Part shown: positions 44,872 through 54,767 of the stretch, in pieces
Layout of the letters: each line of letters begins with the position of its first letter
Numbering within the stretch: the stretch's first letter is position 1
Program-made: the position numbers and the translations under genes
NCBI RefSeq assembly: GCF_004216555.1
Contig: NZ_SGWQ01000002.1
Location: 403,219 to 467,218 of the forward strand
From: Herbihabitans rhizosphaerae
Lineage (GTDB): Bacteria > Actinomycetota > Actinomycetes > Mycobacteriales > Pseudonocardiaceae
Reading direction: 5' to 3'
Length of the DNA stretch: 64,000 nucleotides
The notes under the pieces: generated by a model
The model's input: the letters and a program-made list of their open reading frames with translations, nothing else
Databases searched by the model: none
What the model was told of the DNA's origin: nothing

Positions 44872-45543
44872 TCAGCTCGTCGGCGCGCTCGACCCCGTCC
44901 GCCGATCGTTGTTGCAGACCTTCCAACCGCCGTCTTCCTTGCGCAGCGGAACGGTCTTGCCCCGGCTGCTCGTGCTGCCCTGGCGGTCGTAGCTCAACCG
45001 GAACGTGCCGGTGTCGCCGTTCACCTGGACGTCGCTCGCCCGGTAGGTGTACGGCCGGGTCTCCGGCGTCGGAGGGCGGGTCTGCGCCCGGCGTTCGGCG
45101 GTGTCGTACTCCTTGTCGAAGTCGCTCTGGTCGGCCGAGCAGATGATCGCCTTGATCTCGGCACGGGGCACGGCGGTGACGCTGTTGCCGTTCTCCGACG
45201 CCTCGTTGATCTTGGCCCACTTCTCCGCGACCGACTTCGGGTCGGACGTGTCGACCGCGCCGGACCCGCCGCCGTCGTCGTCCTTGAGCAGCAGCCACAG
45301 ACCGACACCGCCGCCGCCGAGCAGCAGCACGGCGACCACCGCGATGGTGACGATCACGCCGGTGTTCCGCTTCTGCGGCGGCGGGCCCATGGGCGGGTAT
45401 CCGCCGCCCTGCTGCGGGTAACCCTGTTGCGGATAGCCCTGCTGTTGGGGGAACGACCCGCTCGGCGGACCGTACTGACCCTGCTGCCCGTACGGATCGG
45501 GTTGTTGACCGTAGGGGCCGGGTTGCTGCGGCGGGTAGGTCAT
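44872..45543 (-). CDS. Pro/Gln/Gly-rich single-TM protein, paralogue 2
   Basis: A 223-residue paralogue of the preceding gene: same start ([14 protein letters not shown]), an N-terminal PQQG(Y)-rich low-complexity stretch, almost the same TM helix (VIVTIAVVAVLLLGGGGVGLW) and an extracellular domain with Cys in AIICSAD and WKVCNN. The high identity to paralogue 1 over the first 110 residues suggests recent duplication. 95 bases separate the two genes. Confidence 0.8.
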   Translation of the reverse strand: MTYPPQQPGPYGQQPDPYGQQGQYGPPSGSFPQQQGYPQQGYPQQGGGYPPMGPPPQKRNTGVIVTIAVVAVLLLGGGGVGLWLLLKDDDGGGSGAVDTSDPKSVAEKWAKINEASENGNSVTAVPRAEIKAIICSADQSDFDKEYDTAERRAQTRPPTPETRPYTYRASDVQVNGDTGTFRLSYDRQGSTSSRGKTVPLRKEDGGWKVCNNDRRTGSSAPTS

Positions 45544-45669
45544 CGTCGTCCCCGGGATCCGGGCGCGCCAGGAGCGGTCGCGCGGTGGGCGTTCACTTTA
45601 GCGGCGTGTGTCCTGAAACACCCGTGCCGCCCGACCGGGTGGTCGAGCGGCACGGTGCGATCCTGATGA

Positions 45670-46398
45670 TCAGTAGCTCGGCGTCGGGTACGGATAGCCC
45701 GTCGTGTAGCTCGGGTAGCTGTACGACCGCGACGTGTAGGTCGGGTAGCTGTACCGCGAACTACTGCTGCTGCGCGAGCTGCTGGTGCTGGAGCCACCGC
45801 TGGACACGCACCACTGCTCGTCCTTCTTGCGCAGCGACAACGTCACCGGCGTATCCCGGCCCTTGAACTTGGCCTTGCCCTTGGCCTTGGCCGAGCTGCC
45901 GCTCTCCTCGACGTCGTTGACCTCGGCGTCGGAGTAGTTCTTGACGAGCTGCTCGACGTCGTCCTTGCCCGGAGAGGTGCACAGCAGGCTCTCCAGGGCC
46001 GACGCGTCGTCGTCGTTGAACGCCTTCGCGGCGGCCTCGGCGACCGACTTGGCCGAGCTGCGGTCGACGCTGGACGACGAGCCGCTGCTCGGCGACCCGC
46101 CGGCATTGGCGTTGTCGTCCTTGTCGTCGCCCTTGGTGAGGAAGAAGATCCCGACGCCGGCGCCGGCGAGCACCAGCACGACGACCGCGATGATCGCGGT
46201 CAGCGCGCCGGGGCTCATCTTCTTCGGCGGAGGTCCCATCGGCGGGTATCCACCGCCGGGGCCGCCCTGCTGCGGGAAGCCGCCCGTAGGAGGTCCGTAC
46301 CCGGGAGCACCCTGCTGCGGGAAGCTTCCGGAGGGCGGCCCGTAGCCGCCCTGGTTGTACGGGTCCTGCGGCCCCGGCTGTTGTGGTGGATAGGTCAT
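45670..46398 (-). CDS. Pro/Gln/Gly-rich single-TM protein, paralogue 3
   Basis: A 242-residue paralogue: N-terminus MTYPPQQPGPQDPYNQ, a PxGG(F/Y)PQQ-rich stretch, TM helix around 78-98 (AIIAVVVLVLAGAGVGIFFL) and extracellular domain with Cys in SLLCTSP and WCVSSGG. It ends in a distinctive Ser/Tyr/Pro-rich tail of about 40 residues (SRYSYPTYTSRSYSYPSYTT) not present in the others, which may be a protein-interaction or glycosylated region. Confidence 0.8.
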   Translation of the reverse strand: MTYPPQQPGPQDPYNQGGYGPPSGSFPQQGAPGYGPPTGGFPQQGGPGGGYPPMGPPPKKMSPGALTAIIAVVVLVLAGAGVGIFFLTKGDDKDDNANAGGSPSSGSSSSVDRSSAKSVAEAAAKAFNDDDASALESLLCTSPGKDDVEQLVKNYSDAEVNDVEESGSSAKAKGKAKFKGRDTPVTLSLRKKDEQWCVSSGGSSTSSSRSSSSSRYSYPTYTSRSYSYPSYTTGYPYPTPSY

Positions 46399-46427
46399 GG
46401 TTCCCCCCGCTTTCGCGGCTTGGTCGG

Positions 46428-47138
46428 TTACTCGCCGGACGTGGTGGAACTGCTGCCGCGGGTTGAGCTGCTGCCGCCGCTGGGGGAGGCGCTAAGGCTG
46501 GTGACGCACCACCGCTCGCCTTCCTTCTTCAACGTGATCTTGCCCTGACCAGCCTGACCGCGGCGCTTGCCCGAGCCGGTGGCCGTCGCGGCGGTGCCGC
46601 CGCTCTTTTCCTCGACCTTCTCGACGCTCAGTTCGGAGTACTGGTCGATGATCGGCTGCAGCTCCGAGTCCGGCGGCGGCTTGCAGATCTGGGCCTTCGC
46701 CTTCTCCAGGCTCTTCTCGTTGACCGCGCCGGCGAAGGCCTTCGCGGTGCCCTCCGCGGTCTTGCCGGCGTCGGCGTGGCCGCTGTCACTGCCCTCGTCG
46801 CCACCGGAGAGAACGAGGATCAGCGCGACGGCGCCACCGATGACGAGCACACCAACGATCGCCAGGATCCACGGCAGCGGGCTCTTCTTCTGCGGCGGCG
46901 GGAAACCGCCACCTGGCGGGTAGCCACCCTGCTGCGGGTAGCCGCCGGGCTGTTGCTGCTGCCCGGCCTGCGGGTACCCACCTTGCTGGGGGTAGCCGCC
47001 TGATTGCTGCTGCGGGTAGCCGCCGCCCTGCTGAGGGCCTTGCTGAGGAAAGCCTCCGGACGGCGGGCCATAGCCGCCCTGCTGGCCGTACCCCGGCTGC
47101 TGACCGTAAGGGCCGGGCTGCTGCGGCGGTTGCGACAT
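46428..47138 (-). CDS. Pro/Gln/Gly-rich single-TM protein, paralogue 4
   Basis: A 236-residue paralogue starting [14 protein letters not shown] with many PQQGGYPQQ units, TM helix at about 96-118 ([20 protein letters not shown]), then an extracellular domain with Cys in AQICKPP and WCVTSLS and a Ser-rich end. AAGGAGAAGGTG precedes the ATG. It diverges from mpa across 253 bases. It is closest to paralogue 5 on the far side of mpa (same [12 protein letters not shown] boundary). Confidence 0.8.
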   Translation of the reverse strand: MSQPPQQPGPYGQQPGYGQQGGYGPPSGGFPQQGPQQGGGYPQQQSGGYPQQGGYPQAGQQQQPGGYPQQGGYPPGGGFPPPQKKSPLPWILAIVGVLVIGGAVALILVLSGGDEGSDSGHADAGKTAEGTAKAFAGAVNEKSLEKAKAQICKPPPDSELQPIIDQYSELSVEKVEEKSGGTAATATGSGKRRGQAGQGKITLKKEGERWCVTSLSASPSGGSSSTRGSSSTTSGE

Positions 47139-47391
47139 TCACCTTCTCCTTGGATGTGGCGTTTGGGTGCACTACGTATTGCAACCAAGTTCGCCCTGAG
47201 AGCCATTTGGCCTACTGCACGGACGCACGGTAGCGGGTGCTCGGTTCCACCTAACACCGGTATGGAGCATTTCACCCGCTAAGTGACTTGTTCGTGTAAC
47301 GACTCGCCCGTCCCGCCAGAGGAGATGGGCTTCTCTTGTGGGTGATCGCCGGTACCGTGGAGGCAGGGAAGTTCGGGAAGGAGGTGCCGAC

Positions 47392-49209
47392 ATGCAGCAC
47401 GACCGTCCCGGCAGTCGGCCGGAGGAGGATGACGAGCACGGCGCCGGTACCGGCGCGGGCCGTGAGCTCAGCGAGTCCGCGCAGATTCGGTTCCTCGAAG
47501 AGGAAGTAGCCCTGCTGCGCCGCAAGCTGACCGATTCGCCCCGGCACGCTCGCGTGCTGGAGCAGCGGCTCGCGGAGGCGACCGAACGGGTTGAGCAGTT
47601 GACGGAGCGGAACACCAAGCTCGTCGACACCCTGCGCGAGGCACGAAGCCAACTGCTGGCGTTGCGCGAGGAGGTCGACCGGCTGGCGCAGCCGCCGAGC
47701 GGCTACGGCGTGTTCCTCGATCGGTACGAGGACGACACGGTCGACGTGTTCACGGCGGGCCGCAGGATGCGGGTCGCGGTGTCGCCGGCGGTCGAGGGCG
47801 AGGAGTTGCGGCGCGGCCAGTCCGTGCGGCTCAACGAGGCGCTGACCGTGGTCGAGGCCGGCACGTTCGAGCGCACCGGCGAGGTGTCGACGCTCCGCGA
47901 GCTGCTGGCCGATCCTTTGGCCGCTGTCGACGACAAGCCGAGGCGCGCGCTCGTGGTCGGACACGCCGACGAGGAACGCGTGGTCTGGCTTGCCGATCCG
48001 CTCGCCGACGCCACGCTGAAACCGGGTGACTCGCTGCTCGTCGACTCGAAGTCCGGGTACGCGTACGAGCGGGTGCCCAAGGCGGAGGTCGAGGATCTCG
48101 TGCTCGAGGAGGTCCCGGACGTCGACTACGAGGACATCGGCGGTCTGTTCCGGCAGATCGAGCAGATCCGCGACGCCGTGGAGTTGCCGTTCCTGCACGC
48201 GGACCTGTTCAGCGAGTACCAGTTGCGGCCGCCGAAGGGCGTCCTGCTGTACGGCCCGCCCGGCTGCGGCAAGACGCTGATCGCGAAGGCGGTGGCGAAC
48301 TCGCTGGCCAAGCAGGTCGCCGCGGCGCGGGACGGGGAGAACGCCAAGGAGGCGAAGTCCTACTTCCTGAACATCAAGGGTCCCGAGCTGCTCAACAAGT
48401 TCGTCGGCGAGACCGAGCGGCACATCCGGCTGATCTTCCAGCGGGCGCGCGAGAAGGCGTCCGAGGGCACACCGGTGATCGTGTTCTTCGACGAGATGGA
48501 CTCGATCTTCCGTACCCGAGGCAGCGGCGTGTCGTCCGACGTGGAGACGACGATCGTGCCGCAGCTGCTCAGTGAGATCGACGGTGTCGAGGGCCTGGAG
48601 AACGTCATCGTCATCGGCGCGTCCAACCGCGAGGACATGATCGACCCGGCGATCCTGCGGCCCGGCAGGCTCGACGTGAAGATCAAGATCGAGCGGCCGG
48701 ACGCGGAGGCGGCGAAGGACATCTTCTCCAAGTACCTCACCAAGTCGCTGCCCATCCACGCCGACGACCTCGCGGAGTTCGGCGGCGACCGGACGACCTG
48801 CATCGACGCGATGATCCAGCACACTGTCGAGCGGATGTACGAGGAGAGCGACGACAACAGGTTCCTCGAGGTGACCTACGCCAACGGGGACAAGGAGGTG
48901 CTCTACTTCCGCGACTTCAACTCGGGCGCGATGATCCAGAACATCGTGGACCGGGCGAAGAAGGCGGCGATCAAGTCGGTGCTGGAGACCAAGCAGCGAG
49001 GCCTGCGGGTGCAGCACCTGCTCGACGCGATCGTCGACGAGTTCGCGGAGAACGAGGACCTGCCGAACACCACCAACCCGGACGACTGGGCACGCATCTC
49101 CGGCAAGAAGGGGGAGCGGATCGTCTACATCCGCACCCTCGTCACCGGGAAGAACCAGGAGACCGGCAGGGCGATCGACACGGCCAACAACACCGGCCAG
49201 TACCTGTAG
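47392..49209 (+). CDS. mpa: Proteasome-activating AAA ATPase (Mpa/ARC)
   Basis: Recognises pupylated proteins, unfolds them and feeds the 20S proteasome. 605 residues: N-terminal coiled coil (about 33-100) that binds Pup, tandem OB folds (about 100-245), AAA domain with Walker A GPPGCGKT (from 288) and Walker B VFFDEMDS (from 364), and a C-terminal QYL that docks into the proteasome alpha ring. AAGGAGG precedes the ATG; an upstream in-frame start adds 18 residues. Flanked by Pro/Gln-rich paralogues on both sides. Confidence 0.97.
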   Translation: MQHDRPGSRPEEDDEHGAGTGAGRELSESAQIRFLEEEVALLRRKLTDSPRHARVLEQRLAEATERVEQLTERNTKLVDTLREARSQLLALREEVDRLAQPPSGYGVFLDRYEDDTVDVFTAGRRMRVAVSPAVEGEELRRGQSVRLNEALTVVEAGTFERTGEVSTLRELLADPLAAVDDKPRRALVVGHADEERVVWLADPLADATLKPGDSLLVDSKSGYAYERVPKAEVEDLVLEEVPDVDYEDIGGLFRQIEQIRDAVELPFLHADLFSEYQLRPPKGVLLYGPPGCGKTLIAKAVANSLAKQVAAARDGENAKEAKSYFLNIKGPELLNKFVGETERHIRLIFQRAREKASEGTPVIVFFDEMDSIFRTRGSGVSSDVETTIVPQLLSEIDGVEGLENVIVIGASNREDMIDPAILRPGRLDVKIKIERPDAEAAKDIFSKYLTKSLPIHADDLAEFGGDRTTCIDAMIQHTVERMYEESDDNRFLEVTYANGDKEVLYFRDFNSGAMIQNIVDRAKKAAIKSVLETKQRGLRVQHLLDAIVDEFAENEDLPNTTNPDDWARISGKKGERIVYIRTLVTGKNQETGRAIDTANNTGQYL

Positions 49210-49218
49210 CGACAAATG

Positions 49219-49254
49219 AAGGTGCGCCTCAAGCCGCGGCTTGAGGCGCACCTT
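49219..49254. terminator. Perfect 36 bp palindrome after mpa
   Basis: AAGGTGCGCCTCAAGCCG followed by its exact reverse complement: an 18-base perfect stem with no loop bases to spare, 10 bases after the mpa stop and 31 before the stop of the convergent paralogue 5. It should terminate both. Confidence 0.85.
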
Positions 49255-49285
49255 CGTCCGTCCGGCTCGGACGGTGCCTCTCGTG

Positions 49286-49903
49286 TCAGCCGGCCAGGAG
49301 GACGCACCACTTCCCGTCGACCTTTTTGAGGCCCATGACGTCCTTTTCTTCCTTGCCGCTCTCGTCCCGCCCGACCAAGTCGGCCTTCGCCTTGTCGCCC
49401 TCCTCCTTGACCTCGCCGAGCGTCACAGTGATCTTCAGAGCCTGCAAGCGCTCGTTCGATGCCTTCGGGCTTTCCGGGCAAACCACGCTGTTCAGCTTCT
49501 CGGCGTCGCGCTTGTTGTAGCCCTCGATGGCCTGTTCGGCGGTGGCCTTCGCTGAGCCGCCGGCCTCGCCTCCCTTGTCGTCACCGCCGGTGAGCACGAT
49601 GATCAACACGACCGCGCCGGCGACGACCAGCACGCCGACGATGGACAGGATCCAGGGCAGCGGGCTCTTCTTCTGCGGCGGCGGGAAGCCGCCGCCTGGC
49701 GGGAACTGCCCCGGCGGGAACTGTCCCGGCGGAGGACCGAATCCGCCGGGCGGTTGGCCAGGCGGCTGCTGGCCCGCCTGCGGCGGTGGCGGGTAGCCCC
49801 CGCCCGGCTGCTGCTGCGGCTGCTGTTGGGGAAAGCCGCCGCTCGGTGGGCCGTAGCCGGGCTGCTGGCCGTATGGACCAGGTTGCTGGGGTGGCTGAGT
49901 CAT
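49286..49903 (-). CDS. Pro/Gln/Gly-rich single-TM protein, paralogue 5
   Basis: A 205-residue paralogue of the four genes left of mpa: [14 protein letters not shown], a Pro/Gly/Gln-rich N-terminus, TM helix at about 95-118 (WILSIVGVLVVAGAVVLIIVL) and a shorter extracellular domain with Cys in SVVCPES and WCVLLAG. It is nearest to paralogue 4. It is convergent with mpa. The set of five in one 6 kb stretch interrupted only by mpa suggests local duplication around the proteasome ATPase. Confidence 0.8.
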   Translation of the reverse strand: MTQPPQQPGPYGQQPGYGPPSGGFPQQQPQQQPGGGYPPPPQAGQQPPGQPPGGFGPPPGQFPPGQFPPGGGFPPPQKKSPLPWILSIVGVLVVAGAVVLIIVLTGGDDKGGEAGGSAKATAEQAIEGYNKRDAEKLNSVVCPESPKASNERLQALKITVTLGEVKEEGDKAKADLVGRDESGKEEKDVMGLKKVDGKWCVLLAG

Positions 49904-49958
49904 CACGAATCCTCTGCTCGGGTACTCAACGACCCAGGGTAGGCCCGCCGGTGGCGGG

Positions 49959-51424
49959 CTACCCGGTCGGGCCGACTGTGTCGGCCTCGGCCGGCGCGCG
50001 CCACCACGACCGGTCCGCGGAAATGTCCCGGAACGCGTTCGTGGTGCAATGGACCTCACCGCCGCCCTGATGCGCCCAGGCGAAATCCTCGACCCAATGG
50101 ATTCGCATTCCGTTCACCGCGAGCGCGGATTCCGTCGCTTTTCAGAAAATGTCCGTACCGGCGACGACCGGGCCGTGCGGGTCGGGTGCCGCGTAATCGC
50201 GATCGGTCAACGAGATGCCATTCGTGGAATTGGGGGAGAACGCGATCGAGCGCGGGCCCTGGCCGATGTCGACGGCGTGGAACAGCGCCGGTACCCGCAC
50301 CACCTCGTCGGGCCGCAGGCCGGTCTCAGCCAGCAGGACGGCCACCTGTGCCTCCACACCGCGTGCGGTAATCTCGTTGTCCCGCAACAACTTCCGGTCG
50401 CCGAGCGTCTGGCCACGGTCGGCTTGAGTTTGGCGGTGGTGCGCTCGAACAGCCGGGCGGTCGACCGCGAGCCGAGGGTCGGCCACCATGATCGTCCAAC
50501 CCCTGCGGTTGTCGGCGCGCACCACGTGCACGATTTCGTCGACATGGCCGACGACCAGCCACGATGTGTCCACGGTGACCGGCGGCTGCGCTCCCTGGCT
50601 TTCCAGCATGCGCACGAACGACGCGTCCGGACGGCGATTCTCCGCCGATCCATAGAGAATTCGGCCATTCGGAAACCACGGTACGGCGGCACCGACTCGA
50701 AGTTTCCGGTCGAGTTCACCAGGTTGACGCCGGCCGGTCCGCTCCCGTTCGCGAACTCCGGTACGACGGCGACGTCCGGCCCCGGAAGTCGCGGAACAAC
50801 AGCCGCGAGGCGGGCCGCAGGGTGCGCTGCGGCCGACCGTCCGGGCCGGCGAGATCCCAGGCGTTAGTGGAGCGGATCAACACGCGGATGGTGTGCACGC
50901 CGTGCCTGGGCGGCATGCTCGCGGTGGCCGGCTCGAACAGGTCCTGCCACCACACGTCACGCCACCAGAACGGCGTTCCAGTCGCGAACGTTGTCTTCGC
51001 GCCGGTGGCAGCGGCGCGATCCGCATCCGGTGCGTGCCACTGACCGTCGAGCCGCCGTCGGTGATCGTCAGCGTCACGGCGATCCGGCCGTCCCAGCGGG
51101 CGGAGTCGTGCATGATGTCGCGCCCCTCGACGGCCAATTCGACGACGTGCCGCAGCTCGCCTGCGGTCAGGACGTCGCGCCCGAGTGGGATCAGCTCGCC
51201 GGCCCGGCGGGCGAAGATCCGCACCGCGTCGCCGTGGTCGACCGACACCGAGCCCACCGCGTGCCGGCTCACTTTCCGTTGTGGGGCAACGAGAACACGG
51301 GCGAGGTCACGAAGATCGTGTCACCGGACAGTATCGGCCCTCCTGCCGCCGAGGAGACCGGTGCCGCGGCGGACAGCGGAAGTCCACACAGGACGGTCAC
51401 GGTGAGCGCTTTGCGTTGACGCAC
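49959..51424 (-). pseudogene. Protein-arginine deiminase (PAD) family pseudogene
   Basis: A disrupted secreted PAD-like gene. A GTG at 51424 begins a signal peptide (ALTVTVLCGLPLSAAA) that runs into a stop at 51269. The reading frame then changes about four times: SRHAVGSVSVDHGDAV, then FWWRDVWWQDLFEPAT, VNLVNSTGNFESVPPYR, and GRILYGSAENRRPDASF. The catalytic blocks VDTSWLVVGHVDEIVHVV (His/Asp) and, after an in-frame TGA at 50142-50144, GGGEVHCTTNAFRD (Cys) are preserved. The N-terminal domain has lost a large piece. Several shifts fit one missing base in short G/C runs. Confidence 0.8.
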
Positions 51425-51438
51425 AAGGATTCTCCGCT

Positions 51439-52041
51439 CTACTCGCGCCGGTCGCGGGCCATCGAGGTCAGCCAGCGGATGCCGTCGCGGACGGTGGGGG
51501 AGGAGTCGAGCGGGCGGTCGTTGGTGGCGCGCGAGGGATCGCTGAGCCTGTCCAACACCGAGCCTCGGCTCTGCCGCTCGTCCTGGGCGAACGGGGTGTT
51601 GGTGGACAGCGCGCGCAGCCCGACGGTGATCATCTCGCCGACCAGTCCGATGCCGATCGACAGCGTCATCGGACGTGCCTCGTGGTGCATTCCCATTGCC
51701 ACGGCGAGGAATCCGACACCGGCGTTGCCGACGAGCGAGGTGATCCAGACGACGACGGTCCAGCGGGTGTACCGCTGCCAGAGCACGCCGTCGCGTACGT
51801 AGATCTTCGTGGTGGTGCCCCGGAGCGCCCCGAAGGCGAGGCCGACCACTCCGCCGATCACGATCCAGGTGATGTCGATACCGGTGAGGGGCACCTCGCG
51901 GAGGCTGTACACGCCCACGCCCAGCAGGACGAGCGGCAGCACGAACACCTCGCGGGCGTACATCGGCTCGCCGAGGAACCGCTTGACGACCACAGTCACC
52001 ACCGCGACGGCGACAACGATCCACAGCACTGGGCTCAACAT
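51439..52041 (-). CDS. DUF1453-like multi-pass membrane protein
   Basis: A 200-residue membrane protein with about five helices (first at residues 1-24, VLWIVVAVAVVTVVVKRFLG). Conserved REVFVLPLVLLG and LVGEMITVGLRALS segments resemble the DUF1453/CcdC-like family. AAGGAG precedes the ATG; a start 11 codons upstream would overlap the operator region. It is divergent from the VWA protein; the gap contains two TAGCACGA sites shared with the TetR gene. Confidence 0.7.
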   Translation of the reverse strand: MLSPVLWIVVAVAVVTVVVKRFLGEPMYAREVFVLPLVLLGVGVYSLREVPLTGIDITWIVIGGVVGLAFGALRGTTTKIYVRDGVLWQRYTRWTVVVWITSLVGNAGVGFLAVAMGMHHEARPMTLSIGIGLVGEMITVGLRALSTNTPFAQDERQSRGSVLDRLSDPSRATNDRPLDSSPTVRDGIRWLTSMARDRRE

Positions 52042-52052
52042 CGACTCCTTGG

Positions 52053-52092
52053 TAGCACGAGCTTGCCAAATCAAGTTAGCACGAGCGTGCTA
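52053..52092. promoter_or_regulatory. TetR-type operators between DUF1453-like and VWA genes
   Basis: TAGCACGAGCGTGCTA (52077-52092) is a nearly perfect palindrome (7-base arms). A weaker copy, TAGCACGAGCTTGCCA, lies at 52053-52068. The strong site with its flanks (AAGT before, ACCAAAG after) recurs in front of the TetR gene at 54085-54100, so one regulator probably controls the divergent pair. Confidence 0.65.
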
Positions 52093-52161
52093 CCAAAGCC
52101 AGAAGTCAAATCCTTGCTTTACAGACGGAACCGATTGCTTTGCTTGCGCGTCTCCAGGTGC

Positions 52162-54078
52162 ATGTCTCGAATCGCGAAGACGTTGACCGCCGTGGCCGCG
52201 GGCCTGGTGGGCCTGACCCTGCTCGCGCCGCCGGCGGGAGCGGAGCAGCAGGCGCAGGAGTACGCGCCGACCATGCTCGTGCTGGACGCGTCCGGGTCGA
52301 TGAAACAGGCCGACCCGACGCGCGGCACCAAGATGGAGGCGGCCAAGCACGCGGTGCGCTCGTTCGTGACCGGCGCGCCGAACGAGTCGAAGGTCGGTTT
52401 GACCGTGTACGGCACGGGCACCGGCTCGTCGGACGCGGAGAAGGCGGCCGGCTGCCAGGACGTCCGCGTGCTGCGCGGCGCCGACACGATCGACAAGCCG
52501 GCGCTGACCGCGGCCGTGGACGGGATCCAGCCCAGCGGGTACACACCGATCGGCACCTCGCTGCGCAAGGCTGCCGAGGCACTGCCCAAGCAGGGGCCGC
52601 GCTCGATCGTGCTCGTCTCCGACGGCGAGGACACCTGCGCGCCGCCGGACCCGTGCGAGGTGGCGCGGGAGCTGAACCAACAGGGCGCGAAGATCGTCAT
52701 GCACGCGATCGGGTTCGGCGTGGACGCGAAGTCACGGTCGCAGCTGACCTGCATCGCGCAGGTCACCGGCGGCACCTACACCGACGCGCGGGACGGCGGG
52801 ACGCTCGGACGTGTGCTGCCGAGGGTGACCGCGACGGCGTTGCGCAACTACCAGCCGGCCGGGCTGCCGATCACCGGCACGCCGGCGTACTCGACCGCGC
52901 CGGTCGCCGCGCCCGGCCAGTACCTGGACACGATCGGCCAGTCCGAGACACGGTTCTACGCCGTGGACGTCCCGCAGGGCGCGACCGCGTACTTCACCGG
53001 CACGATGTCCTTTCCCCGGATAACCGGCGTTTCGCGCGCGAGGGACATCAACACCCTCCAACTGCAGGTGTTCGGAGCCGGCGGCGAGGACTGCGGGGTG
53101 TTCGAAAACGAGATGGCCACGTCATCGAGCGACGGTGTGGCGCTGACCGCCGCCACGATCTGGAACGGAGCGGCGAAGTCGGGTTCCGGGTGTCGGGGCG
53201 GGGGTAGGTACTACTTCGCGCTGAAATGGCACATTGCGTCGGACGGAATGCCGGAGCGGCTGCCGCTCGAACTGTCAGTCGGTGTCGAGCCGGCCGTGGT
53301 GGACGCCGGCCCCGCGCCGGTGCTCACCAAGGCCGCGCTCGCCGAGCAGAGCGGCCCGGGCACGCTCGTGACCGGTGGCGGCTCGTTCAACGTCGCCGGC
53401 ACGCTCGCCGGCAGCGGCCGCTACACCGACACCGTGCGGCCCGGCGAATTCCTGTTCTATCGAGTGCGCCTGGAATGGGGGCAGGGCCTGGCGTACCGGG
53501 TGCACTACGGAGACAACGGTCAGCGCGGACCGGGGACGATCTCCAACGTGACCACGGCGCTGTACAACCCGTTCCGGCAGGAGATCGACTCCGACGGCAC
53601 GGCGTACACCGGATCGTCGGTCGAGCTGCCGAGCAGTGCCGCGGCCGCGCTCGTGCCGGTGCGCTACAAGAACCGGGTCGCCAACGACGCCGACGCGCGC
53701 AAGCAGGGAATGGCCGGCTGGTACTACATCGCGGTGAAGGTTGGCCCCACGTCAGCCTCGGGCAACGACGCGCCGGTGCCCGTGCGGATCGACCTCACCG
53801 TGTCCGGTAACCGCGAGGAGGGCCCGAGGTACGCGTCGCCGTCCATCGGCGGGGTGTTCGGGGAGAACGCTCCGAAGCAGCCGCAGCAGGCGCCGCTGCC
53901 CGCGGTCGGCGCGCAGCAGCCCGCGCCGGCGACTTCGTCGACGGACAACTCGGTCGTGTGGATCATCGTCGCCGCGGCGGCCGGCGCGCTGTTGGTGGCG
54001 GGGATCGCCGGCGGGTTGGCGATCCGCCGGCGCAGGAACCGGCAGTCGGCCGACCAGTCGCCGTGGGGCACGTACTGA
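52162..54078 (+). CDS. Secreted VWA-domain protein with C-terminal membrane anchor
   Basis: A 638-residue exported protein: signal peptide (about 1-27, cleavage after PAGA), VWA domain with a complete MIDAS start LDASGSM (Asp42), TPIGTSLRKAA and VLVSDGEDTC, then a long beta-rich region (about 230-560), a Pro/Gln linker and a C-terminal TM helix (about 600-622) with an RRRRNR stop-transfer. It probably acts at the cell surface. AGG precedes the ATG. Divergent from the DUF1453-like gene and just upstream of the TetR gene. Confidence 0.85.
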   Translation: MSRIAKTLTAVAAGLVGLTLLAPPAGAEQQAQEYAPTMLVLDASGSMKQADPTRGTKMEAAKHAVRSFVTGAPNESKVGLTVYGTGTGSSDAEKAAGCQDVRVLRGADTIDKPALTAAVDGIQPSGYTPIGTSLRKAAEALPKQGPRSIVLVSDGEDTCAPPDPCEVARELNQQGAKIVMHAIGFGVDAKSRSQLTCIAQVTGGTYTDARDGGTLGRVLPRVTATALRNYQPAGLPITGTPAYSTAPVAAPGQYLDTIGQSETRFYAVDVPQGATAYFTGTMSFPRITGVSRARDINTLQLQVFGAGGEDCGVFENEMATSSSDGVALTAATIWNGAAKSGSGCRGGGRYYFALKWHIASDGMPERLPLELSVGVEPAVVDAGPAPVLTKAALAEQSGPGTLVTGGGSFNVAGTLAGSGRYTDTVRPGEFLFYRVRLEWGQGLAYRVHYGDNGQRGPGTISNVTTALYNPFRQEIDSDGTAYTGSSVELPSSAAAALVPVRYKNRVANDADARKQGMAGWYYIAVKVGPTSASGNDAPVPVRIDLTVSGNREEGPRYASPSIGGVFGENAPKQPQQAPLPAVGAQQPAPATSSTDNSVVWIIVAAAAGALLVAGIAGGLAIRRRRNRQSADQSPWGTY

Positions 54079-54084
54079 GCAAGT

Positions 54085-54100
54085 TAGCAGGATCGTGCTA
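54085..54100. promoter_or_regulatory. TetR operator upstream of the TetR gene
   Basis: TAGCAGGATCGTGCTA, inverted repeat TAGCA-TGCTA, sits 10 bases before the TetR start. With flanks it shares 21 of 24 positions with the site at 52077-52092. This fits autorepression by the TetR protein. Confidence 0.65.
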
Positions 54101-54110
54101 CAAAGTACGG

Positions 54111-54725
54111 ATGCCGAAGATCGTCGACCCGGAAGCCCGCAGGCGTGACGTCGCCGAGGCGGTCTTCCGGGTCGTCGCGCGCGACGGGTTCGCCTCGGCG
54201 TCACTGCGCAACGTGGCCGACGAGGCCGGTCTCGCGATCGGCTCGGTGCGGCACTACTGCGGCAGCCACGAGCAACTCATGGCGATCGCCTTCGACGCGC
54301 TGAACGACTCGTTCACCGCCCGGTTCATGCCGCACGTCGGCAAGGTCGAGACCACCGAGCCGCGCTCGCCGGAGCGGCAGGCACTGGTCGAGGCGATGCT
54401 CGCCGAGTTCCTGCCGCTGGACGAGCAGCGCACCAGGGAGATCGTGGTGTGGCTGGAGTTCTCCATCGCGGCGCGCGGCGACTCCCGGTACCGCCCGTAC
54501 GTACGCAGGATCTCCTCGGGCATGCGGATGATCGTGCGGCGGATCCTGGACGGCTCACGCGACGCTGGCCAACTCGCCGGCGACATCGACCTCGACGAGG
54601 AGACCGACCGGCTGGCCGCGCTCATCGACGGGCTCGCGCTGACCGCGGTCACCACGCCCGAGGCGATCCCGCCGGAACGCACGATGGAGGTCCTGCGCGC
54701 CCACCTCGGCACGCTCCTGCGCTAG
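54111..54725 (+). CDS. TetR-family transcriptional regulator
   Basis: A 204-residue TetR protein. N-terminal helix-turn-helix (about 10-55, RNVADEAGLAIGSVRHYCGS) and a helical ligand domain (about 75-200) like BetI/YfiR-type regulators. The start overlaps the operator zone at 54085-54100. The same operator recurs upstream of the divergent DUF1453-like/VWA pair, so it most likely controls itself and those genes (inference from shared sequence). Confidence 0.9.
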   Translation: MPKIVDPEARRRDVAEAVFRVVARDGFASASLRNVADEAGLAIGSVRHYCGSHEQLMAIAFDALNDSFTARFMPHVGKVETTEPRSPERQALVEAMLAEFLPLDEQRTREIVVWLEFSIAARGDSRYRPYVRRISSGMRMIVRRILDGSRDAGQLAGDIDLDEETDRLAALIDGLALTAVTTPEAIPPERTMEVLRAHLGTLLR

Positions 54726-54767
54726 GTTTGCGCCCGGGAGAGCCACGTTGGACCGGGAGGGTGGCTG

